Positions 6,752 to 12,037 of a stretch of 12,770 nt of DNA are shown here, one piece after another. The position numbers and the translations under genes are program-made. Below the pieces are notes generated by a model. That model worked only from the letters and a program-made list of their open reading frames with translations, searched no databases and was not told where the DNA came from. This DNA is from CALVUJ01 sp045128835 (GTDB taxonomy: Bacteria > Bacillota_I > Bacilli_A > RFN20 > DUOF01). How positions within the stretch are numbered: position 1 is the stretch's first letter; each line of letters begins with the position of its first letter. The stretch spans positions 1 through 12,770 of the forward strand of contig JBGVRX010000005.1 in the NCBI GenBank assembly GCA_045128835.1. Reading direction: 5' to 3'.

Positions 6752-7630
6752 ATGGATAGTGAGGAAATAAATAAATTAAAATATGGCGATGTGGTCTGGT
6801 GTGAAGTTAGTAAAACAGAGAAATATAATTTTGAAGGAAGTCACAAATTAAGGCCATTTACTGTTTTATACAAAGATGAGAATTATCTTTACGCTTTAGC
6901 TCATACTCATGATCGTAATATAGGGAAATTAGGTCATTACATTAATGAAAAATTTAGAAATGTTTTAATAGATGAAATAATAAAAATCGAGTTTTCTTCT
7001 TTTAAAAATAGATTTAATGGTTGTTATACAAGTAAAGAATTAAGCGATTTATCCAGGTGTTTAGCGAAGAAATATAAAGGGGAAGAAATAAGTAAATTAA
7101 TTAGTAAACACATTAATTTTCAAGTTGGTGATTTAGTTTTAGTTAATAATGAAAAATATTTAATTCGTAAAGTAAATGAAAATAATAAAGTCAGCTTATT
7201 AAAACTTGTTTCTAAAGATAATAAAGAAATAACTTTTGAATATAATAAGAAAAGATTTTATGTTTTAAAAGATGCTTTTGTAGAAGATGCTTCTAATTTA
7301 GTTTTATTAGAAGAATATGGTAAAGATATTATTAAATATTTTGAAGAACAAAAAAGAGTTAAGCAAGAAAGAGCCAAAAGCAATAAAAAGAAAGAATATA
7401 AAGTAGGAGATATTCTTTGTATTAATGATGTAGAACATTTGATTATTGATATTTATAAAGATGATTTAGTTGTTATAGATGAATCTAATAAATGTTTTCT
7501 TTTAAATAAGAATTGTAAGTATCAAGTAGTAGATACAGTTACTAAACAAGAAGTTAATATTGCTAAAAGAAAAATAGATTATGATGAAATAAAATTAAAG
7601 AATCTTTTACTTAGTAAAAATAAACGATAA
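6752..7630 (+). CDS. PemK/MazF-like domain protein with two C-terminal SH3-like modules
   Basis: The product has 292 residues. The start is ATG 6752 with GAGGT (6741-6745) upstream. Residues 8-50 (YGDVVWCEV, then EGSHKLRPFTVLY at 28-40) resemble the opening strands of the PemK/MazF SH3-like barrel: G-D-V-W, then S-H-K-x-R-P in place of MazF's G-x-x-R-P. A second segment starting FQVGDLVLVNNEKYLIRKV (123-141) and a third starting YKVGDILCINDVEHLIIDI (216-234) look like further small beta barrels of similar pattern. A very charged helix (about 190-215) joins the last two. The protein is Lys-rich and so perhaps nucleic-acid binding. Classical MazF toxins are about 110 residues with an antitoxin gene upstream; none is present here. 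It may therefore be a relative of the fold and not an active toxin. It is monocistronic. Confidence 0.6.
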   Translation: MDSEEINKLKYGDVVWCEVSKTEKYNFEGSHKLRPFTVLYKDENYLYALAHTHDRNIGKLGHYINEKFRNVLIDEIIKIEFSSFKNRFNGCYTSKELSDLSRCLAKKYKGEEISKLISKHINFQVGDLVLVNNEKYLIRKVNENNKVSLLKLVSKDNKEITFEYNKKRFYVLKDAFVEDASNLVLLEEYGKDIIKYFEEQKRVKQERAKSNKKKEYKVGDILCINDVEHLIIDIYKDDLVVIDESNKCFLLNKNCKYQVVDTVTKQEVNIAKRKIDYDEIKLKNLLLSKNKR

Positions 7631-7655
7631 AGGTCTCTTTGTAAGAGATTTTTTA
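7631..7655 (+). terminator. Rho-independent terminator
   Basis: TCTCTT (7634-7639) and AAGAGA (7643-7648) pair around a three-base loop, the stem extending through two G-U pairs and A-U pairs into the T-run from 7649. It ends the PemK-like gene's transcript. Confidence 0.82.
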
Positions 7656-7665
7656 TTTATAAATT

Positions 7666-7687
7666 ATTAAGTGTTGTAATACTTAAT
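7666..7687 (+). promoter_or_regulatory. Imperfect palindrome, possible operator of HD gene
   Basis: ATTAAGT at 7666-7672 is mirrored by ACTTAAT at 7681-7687; nine of eleven base pairs match across the dyad. A third ATTAAGT, as a direct copy, is at 7692-7698. There is no U-tract after it, so it is not a terminator. It overlaps a weak promoter candidate, TTGTAA (7674-7679) then 18 bases then TAGAAT (7698-7703). A repressor site is a guess; AT-rich DNA forms such dyads by chance. Confidence 0.3.
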
Positions 7688-7731
7688 TAAAATTAAGTAG
7701 AATAGTAAAAAAGAAAGAAGAGGTGTGAAGG

Positions 7732-8394
7732 ATGAAGAAAAAATTTATAAGAGAAGAGTTGTTAAACTACATTAATAGTGAAATAAAGGAACAATATAAA
7801 ACTTTTGATAAAGCGCATAGTATTGCTCATTATAACTTTGTTACTAAAAACTGTCTTGAATATGGTGATGAATTAATAAAACAAGGTTATGAAGTTAATT
7901 TAGAAATTGCTTATGTAGTGGGAGCATATCACGATGTTGGTATTTCTAGAGGTAGAGAAGGACATGCGAAAAGTTCAGGAGTTATTGTTAGAAATGATTC
8001 TAAATTAAAAGAGTTTTATGATGAAGAAACTATTGAATTAATAGCTCAAGCAGTTGAAGATCATTCTTCACATTTAGAATATGAACCTAGAAGTATTTAT
8101 GGAAAAATAGTCGCAGATGCGGATAGGAATAATAGTTTATATTTAGTATTCTCAAGACCAGTAAAATATGGTTTAAAGAATGAGAAGGAATTTAATAGAC
8201 AAGAGCAAATTGAAAGAGTATATGCTTTTGTTAATAAGAAATTTGGAAGAAATGGATATGTTAAATATTGGCTAGATATTCCTCAAACAAGAATCGAACA
8301 AAATGCTGTTTGGGAATTATTAGATAAAGAAGTTGAATGTAAAGCTTATATCGCAGGAATAGTAGATGAGGTTAGTAAAGGAAAACTTAAGTAA
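7732..8394 (+). CDS. HD-domain phosphohydrolase-like protein
   Basis: The product has 220 residues. The start is ATG 7732 with AAGAGGTG (7718-7725) six bases upstream. The HD superfamily metal-binding pattern is visible: H29 and H33 in AHSIAHYNF, H67-D68 in GAYHDVG, H78, H111 and H114 in EDHSSH, and D129/D131 in VADADR. This is the H...HD...D order of HD phosphohydrolases, which use a metal centre to cleave phosphoester bonds of nucleotides. The C-terminal part (about 150-220) is helical with no motif that I recognise. The likely activity is hydrolysis of a nucleotide or (p)ppGpp-like compound; the substrate is unknown. No signal peptide is seen. It is monocistronic, between two terminators, with a possible palindromic operator upstream. 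Confidence 0.82.
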   Translation: MKKKFIREELLNYINSEIKEQYKTFDKAHSIAHYNFVTKNCLEYGDELIKQGYEVNLEIAYVVGAYHDVGISRGREGHAKSSGVIVRNDSKLKEFYDEETIELIAQAVEDHSSHLEYEPRSIYGKIVADADRNNSLYLVFSRPVKYGLKNEKEFNRQEQIERVYAFVNKKFGRNGYVKYWLDIPQTRIEQNAVWELLDKEVECKAYIAGIVDEVSKGKLK

Positions 8395-8418
8395 AGTACC
8401 AAATTGGTACTTTTTTTT
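8393..8418 (+). terminator. Rho-independent terminator after HD gene
   Basis: AAAGTACC (8393-8400) and GGTACTTT (8406-8413) form an 8-bp stem with loop AAATT, followed by Ts to 8418. The stem begins within the stop codon. Confidence 0.9.
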
Positions 8419-8430
8419 ATTGTAAAATAG

Positions 8431-8439
8431 TGGTATAGT
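8431..8439 (+). promoter_or_regulatory. TG-extended -10 promoter of the YwaF-HIT-Nudix operon
   Basis: TGGTATAGT: TG at 8431-8432 and hexamer TATAGT at 8434-8439, one mismatch from TATAAT. The predicted start near 8446 coincides with the beginning of the ribosome binding site (AGGTG at 8449-8453), so the leader is minimal. Confidence 0.5.
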
Positions 8440-8459
8440 TTTAATGCGAGGTGAGGAAG

Positions 8460-9227
8460 ATGTGGACTGGTTCTCATTTTTTATTGTATATTGCTACTTT
8501 TATAATAATAGCGGTAGTTGCATTCTGTGTAGGTAAATCATTTAAGGATGAAGAAGAAAGCATAAGAATGGTGCCACTTAAAGTCGTAAGTGTTCTTTTA
8601 ATTGCTTTTGAAATATTTAAGCAAATTATATCTTTAATTAAAGGTTATAACTTGTTTCATTTTCCTTTGCATTACTGTAGTTTGTTTTTATATTTATTGC
8701 CTTTATTTTGTTTTTATAATGGTAAGTATAAAAAGATAGTTAATGCTTTAACAATTTCTACATGTATGAGTTTGTTTTTAGTTATGTTAATATTTCCAAC
8801 ATCAATTTATGGAGTTAATGTAATCCAAGGATTTTTTGAAGACTATTTTGATTTCCAAAGTGTTATGTTTCACTTTTGGGTATGTTTGTTTTTCTTTTTA
8901 ATGATATCTTTGAGATTTATTAAATTTGATTTTAAAGAGGACATTAAATGGATTTGTATCGTTATACCTTTATATTTAGTAATACCTGCGATTGCAAGTA
9001 ATTTGCTAGATACTAATTATCACGGTATGCTTTATATGATTGTAGATTCTATTGATAGTGTTAGATTGTCTTTGATAGCGTCAATCGGTGGATTAGGACA
9101 AGCAATATATTGTTTAATGGTTATTATTGTTTCTACAGTTTTTAGCCTTATTTCTTACGTTTTATTTTATAAAGTATATAATGTAGTTGGAAAGAGGTGT
9201 AAAGAATGGATAAGAAAGATTTATTAA
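8460..9227 (+). CDS. YwaF/TIGR02206-like integral membrane protein, second copy
   Basis: The product has 255 residues. The ATG at 8460 is chosen because AGGTG (8449-8453) lies six bases upstream; the in-frame GTG at 8451 is within that site. The topology is like the copy at 4155: about seven hydrophobic segments at roughly 5-24, 39-59, 67-86, 93-112, 135-152, 163-182 and 213-240. The signature FPLHYCSLFL (68-77, with P69, H71, C73) aligns with IPLQVCHIGS in the other copy. Overall identity to that copy looks low, so they diverged long ago or were acquired separately. The function of the family is unknown. The last 22 bases overlap the start of the HIT gene, so translation is probably coupled and the operon runs YwaF, HIT, Nudix. 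Confidence 0.75.
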   Translation: MWTGSHFLLYIATFIIIAVVAFCVGKSFKDEEESIRMVPLKVVSVLLIAFEIFKQIISLIKGYNLFHFPLHYCSLFLYLLPLFCFYNGKYKKIVNALTISTCMSLFLVMLIFPTSIYGVNVIQGFFEDYFDFQSVMFHFWVCLFFFLMISLRFIKFDFKEDIKWICIVIPLYLVIPAIASNLLDTNYHGMLYMIVDSIDSVRLSLIASIGGLGQAIYCLMVIIVSTVFSLISYVLFYKVYNVVGKRCKEWIRKIY

Positions 9228-9697
9228 AACTAACTCCAGGAGAGTTAACAGACATGGGAATCTGCCCAACTTGCTTTAATAGAGAAAACAATGGAGCATT
9301 ATATGGAGACAACAGTTTGATGCTTGTTTATGAAGATGAAGATATTGAATGTTTCTTTGTAGGTAATCCTAGAAGTGATGGACATATGGCTATTTCAACT
9401 ATGACTCACTATCATGATATGAGTGAAGCACCTGATGAAATAAATAATAAAATAATGAGATTTGCTAAGCAATTAATGATAATTATAAAAGCGGTATATC
9501 AATGTGAAAGAGTATATATGTGTACAATGTGTGATGGCCCTAACAATCATTATCACATTCAATTAATTCCTCGTTATAGTTATGAAAAAAGAGGAAGTAC
9601 AAACTTTGTTAAAGAAAGAAAAGAATACGTTTATGATGAGGCTAAATTTAATGATGTAAAGAAATTTATTAATGAGTATGCAAGGGATCATAAATAA
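9206..9697 (+). CDS. HIT-superfamily protein with H-x-H-x-Q motif
   Basis: The product has 163 residues. The start is ATG 9206 with AAAGAGGTG (9191-9199) six bases upstream, inside the end of the YwaF gene. The HIT fold is supported by NPRSDGHMAIST (54-65, matching the P-x-x-x-G-H segment) and NNHYHIQLIPR (113-123). The motif reads H115-x-H117-x-Q119. In Hint and Fhit hydrolases the third position is His; Gln is typical of the GalT and Ap4A-phosphorylase branch, whose central His carries a nucleotidyl intermediate. C20/C23 (CPTC) and C106/C109 (CTMC) could hold zinc, as cysteines do in some relatives. Likely chemistry is hydrolysis or transfer on a nucleoside phosphate ester; the substrate is unknown. 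The Nudix gene starts two bases after its stop, consistent with paired nucleotide clean-up functions. Confidence 0.85.
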   Translation: MDKKDLLKLTPGELTDMGICPTCFNRENNGALYGDNSLMLVYEDEDIECFFVGNPRSDGHMAISTMTHYHDMSEAPDEINNKIMRFAKQLMIIIKAVYQCERVYMCTMCDGPNNHYHIQLIPRYSYEKRGSTNFVKERKEYVYDEAKFNDVKKFINEYARDHK

Positions 9698-9698
9698 T

Positions 9699-10136
9699 AT
9701 GAAAACACTTGTTATTGGAGATAAATTTGAAGGTAAATATAGTTATAGAGAAACTTGTTTTGGTATTGTAAGAAACAAGGATTCTTTTTTAGTGGTTGAG
9801 AAGAACAATCAATACTCTTTAGTAGGTGGAGGAATCGAAGAAAATGAGACTTACAAAGAGTGTTTAAAAAGAGAGTTTTTAGAAGAAAGTGGTTACGAAA
9901 TAAAGCATATTGAAGAATTAGTTTGTATTGATTGTTTTTGGTTAGCAGCAGGTAAATACCCAATGGAATCTAAGGCTAATATTTTTGTTGTAGAAATAGA
10001 TTTAAATAATAAAGAAGTTTTAGAAGATGGATGCACTCCTAGATGGATAAGTGAAGAAGAATTAAAAAGCAAACTTCCTCTTCCTTATCATAAGAAGGCT
10101 ATTGAATATTATTTGGAGTTTTATAATAAAAAATAA
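9699..10136 (+). CDS. Nudix hydrolase
   Basis: The product has 145 residues. A full Nudix box is present: G44-x5-E50-x7-R58-E59-F-x-E62-E63-S-G65-Y, matching GX5EX7REUXEEXGU, so the metal site is intact. An N-terminal strand region (CFGIVRNKDSFLVVEK, 20-35) and PRW in the C-terminal strand fit the fold. Family knowledge: it hydrolyses nucleoside diphosphates linked to another group; the substrate cannot be read from the sequence. ATG 9699 is preferred: it follows the HIT stop by one base and gives the usual domain start. AAGGGA at 9682-9687 is 11 bases away, a little far. In-frame ATGs at 9672 and 9678 are alternatives and would overlap the HIT gene. No terminator follows; the second HEPN gene starts 31 bases later. 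Confidence 0.92.
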   Translation: MKTLVIGDKFEGKYSYRETCFGIVRNKDSFLVVEKNNQYSLVGGGIEENETYKECLKREFLEESGYEIKHIEELVCIDCFWLAAGKYPMESKANIFVVEIDLNNKEVLEDGCTPRWISEEELKSKLPLPYHKKAIEYYLEFYNKK

Positions 10137-10155
10137 TATGTTAAAATAAGTTTGT
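10137..10155 (+). repeat. 19-base promoter repeat, copy 1 (before second HEPN gene)
   Basis: TATGTTAAAATAAGTTTGT is identical at 10137-10155 and 11439-11457. Both copies lie just upstream of a gene and contain the TG-extended -10 element, so the shared sequence spans promoter and initial transcribed region. Confidence 0.75.
10139..10147 (+). promoter_or_regulatory. TG-extended -10 promoter of second HEPN gene
   Basis: TGTTAAAAT: TG at 10139-10140 and hexamer TAAAAT at 10142-10147. It lies between the Nudix stop and the ribosome binding site GAGGTG (10156-10161), so this gene can be expressed independently of the upstream operon. Read-through also remains possible because no terminator intervenes. 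Confidence 0.6.
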
Positions 10156-10167
10156 GAGGTGTGTAAT

Positions 10168-11391
10168 ATGGTAGATGAAGCACAAAATAACTTATTAAAA
10201 ATATCATATAATGTTCTTTTACTTGATGCTTTTGCTTATTGGGCAACTCACAAAGATAAGAGTTTTATGGTTTGTTTTGATTACGCTTTAAAAGAGCATG
10301 AGGTTCAAGTTCAAAAGAATGGTGTAGACTTTGATATGCCTAAAAGAGATCTTCTTAAAATTGCTATTAATGAACTTAAAAGTACAGCGGCTATTCAAGT
10401 GATGTGTTATGTTTATGAACTGTTATATAAAAACTATGATCCTAGTTTAAAGTATGATAAGAAGGAATTTGATAAGTTAAAGTCAAATGTTTTTGAGGGC
10501 CCAAACAACTTTAATAATGAACAACTTTTAACATTTATTAGAAATGCAGTTTCTCATAATGATGATATGAAAGAGCCTTCATATGATTATTCCATTTTAA
10601 ATGAAGTGTTTACTTTCTTGCCTACTCAAAAGAAAAAAGATAATGGGATGTTAAAGGTAACTATAAGTGAAAAGGAACTTGTAGATTTAATTGTTGTTTA
10701 TATGAAAAATATGAATGAGTATAAGCAATTAGAGTACATTTTAGATATAGATATGGATAAGATTAAATCTTCTAAAAAGATTGTAAATACTGAAGACTTT
10801 ATTAAACTTAGAAATATTAAAACGGGAGAAATATTATCTCCTGATGAGAATCAAAAGAAAGTTATAAAAGAATTAATTGAAGGTATTAGAAGTGGTTATA
10901 TAAAAGAATATGATAACTTTAATTTCTTTTATCCATATAAACAAAATGCTTTAAATAACTTTTTGAGAACGAGTGATTTTTATCATATGTTAAATTGTTT
11001 GTATCCTTTAAGAGGGGAAACTTTTAATGAATACTTAGAAAAAACTTCTAGGTATACTCCAAGTGGGTTAAAGGAGATAAAGAACGTTGGTGACATAGCG
11101 AGTTTGTTTATGACAAATAGATTCTTTCAAGTTTTCTCTACGACTCCAAATAAGGTGTTTCAAGAGAACTTAAGTAAAACAGCTGAATATATTAAGTTTG
11201 GTAAACTAAGAAATGCGATAATGCATGGAACTTATTATAAAGATTTAGATGCGGGTATCTATATTTATGATGCTCCTAGAGAGAATAAAATAGAGGAAAA
11301 GTTAGAGTTTGTAGACTCATTTACAGCAGAAGAATTAGAAATGTTGAGTGAGATGTTTTATTACACTAAACATTCTAATAGTACTAGATAG
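10168..11391 (+). CDS. Double-HEPN-motif protein, putative RNase (copy 2)
   Basis: The product has 407 residues. The ATG at 10168 is chosen because GAGGTG (10156-10161) lies six bases upstream; the in-frame GTG at 10159 is part of that site. It is clearly paralogous to the protein at 5062. Motif 1 is FIRNAVSHNDD with R125/N126/H130; motif 2 is LRNAIMHGTYYKD with R348/N349/H353. The spacing between the two Arg residues is 223 residues, against 220 in copy 1. Shared blocks are DKSF (30-33), TEDFI (208-212), TGE...PDE (219-227), PYKQNALNN (256-264), NRFFQVFS (317-324) and YDAPR (367-371). No transmembrane segment or signal is seen. The conserved motif pairs suggest a composite RNase site; the conserved middle block (250-325) is not explained by the HEPN motifs and may bind a ligand or partner. 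It ends the transcript with a strong terminator. The biological role is unproven. Confidence 0.72.
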   Translation: MVDEAQNNLLKISYNVLLLDAFAYWATHKDKSFMVCFDYALKEHEVQVQKNGVDFDMPKRDLLKIAINELKSTAAIQVMCYVYELLYKNYDPSLKYDKKEFDKLKSNVFEGPNNFNNEQLLTFIRNAVSHNDDMKEPSYDYSILNEVFTFLPTQKKKDNGMLKVTISEKELVDLIVVYMKNMNEYKQLEYILDIDMDKIKSSKKIVNTEDFIKLRNIKTGEILSPDENQKKVIKELIEGIRSGYIKEYDNFNFFYPYKQNALNNFLRTSDFYHMLNCLYPLRGETFNEYLEKTSRYTPSGLKEIKNVGDIASLFMTNRFFQVFSTTPNKVFQENLSKTAEYIKFGKLRNAIMHGTYYKDLDAGIYIYDAPRENKIEEKLEFVDSFTAEELEMLSEMFYYTKHSNSTR

Positions 11392-11404
11392 ATATTATTA
11401 TGAC

Positions 11405-11429
11405 AAAAGTCGAGAAATCGACTTTTTTT
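11405..11429 (+). terminator. Strong Rho-independent terminator with GAAA tetraloop
   Basis: AAAAGTCGA (11405-11413) and TCGACTTTT (11418-11426) form a 9-bp stem capped by GAAA, a GNRA-type loop, with the T-run to 11429. It isolates the second HEPN gene from GrpB. Confidence 0.92.
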
Positions 11430-11438
11430 AATAATGAT

Positions 11439-11457
11439 TATGTTAAAATAAGTTTGT
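11439..11457 (+). repeat. 19-base promoter repeat, copy 2 (before GrpB gene)
   Basis: Identical to 10137-10155; the flanking bases differ on both sides. The two copies are about 1.3 kb apart, in direct orientation, framing the second HEPN gene. Confidence 0.75.
11441..11449 (+). promoter_or_regulatory. TG-extended -10 promoter of GrpB gene
   Basis: TGTTAAAAT: TG at 11441-11442 and hexamer TAAAAT at 11444-11449, directly after the terminator tail. No clear -35 is seen. It probably drives the GrpB and ankyrin genes together. Confidence 0.6.
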
Positions 11458-11476
11458 TAAGTCTTTGGGGGTAATT

Positions 11477-12007
11477 ATGGTTGGTTTAGATAGAGATAAA
11501 GTTATTTTAGAACTTTATAATGAAGAATGGGCTAAAGAGTATGAAAAAGAGAAAAACATGTTAGTTAGTCTTCTTAAGGGAATAAACTTTAGAATTGAAC
11601 ATGTGGGAAGCACTTCAATTAAGGGGTTAAGTGCTAAACCTATTATTGATATTGCTATAGGTTGTGATGATGAGGAAACAGTAATTAAGATAGGAGATAT
11701 TCTATCTAAATATAATTATGATGTAGAAAATCAAATGACTACTAAAGGTGAGATTTTTGCAGGTAAAGGAGATGTAACTTGCAGAACTCACTACATTCAT
11801 ATTCAAAAAATAGGAAGTAATTATTGGAATAACTTTATGTATTTTAAAACGTATTTATTAGACCATCCAGAAACAGTCAAAGAGTATGAAAATTTGAAGA
11901 AAGAATTATCTGTAAAGTATCAAGATGATAGAAAAAAATATACTGCTTCAAAAAATGAATTTATTTCTTCTGTTTTAGAGAAAGCAAAGATAATGTATAA
12001 GTTATAA
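11477..12007 (+). CDS. GrpB family protein (UPF0157), nucleotidyltransferase fold
   Basis: The product has 176 residues. The ATG at 11477 is chosen because GGGGG (11467-11471) lies five bases upstream; an in-frame TTG at 11465 precedes that site. It matches GrpB throughout: the N-terminal YNEEWAKEYEKEK (14-26), the core EHVGSTSIKGLSAKPIIDI (41-59), RTHYIHI (103-109) and the C-terminal block with FKTYLLDHPETVKEY (123-137) and YTASKNEFI (155-163). The family has the polymerase-beta-like nucleotidyltransferase fold, with a G-S-T-S and D-x pattern, but its reaction is not established; some relatives are fused to CoaE. The protein is soluble. The ankyrin gene starts 30 bases downstream with no terminator between, so they are probably co-transcribed. 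Confidence 0.92.
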   Translation: MVGLDRDKVILELYNEEWAKEYEKEKNMLVSLLKGINFRIEHVGSTSIKGLSAKPIIDIAIGCDDEETVIKIGDILSKYNYDVENQMTTKGEIFAGKGDVTCRTHYIHIQKIGSNYWNNFMYFKTYLLDHPETVKEYENLKKELSVKYQDDRKKYTASKNEFISSVLEKAKIMYKL

Positions 12008-12037
12008 AGATTATTAATCGTTAGGGAGGAATAATAA

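Noticed and set aside
9672..9701. Earlier starts (ATG 9672 or 9678) for the Nudix gene
   Set aside because: They would add residues outside the Nudix domain, overlap the HIT gene, and have no better ribosome binding site. They cannot be fully excluded.
1016..9963. Open frames on the minus strand inside the SpoIID, DUF4097 and Nudix genes
   Set aside because: They lie wholly within well-supported + strand genes, are short, and encode low-complexity sequence without recognisable domains.
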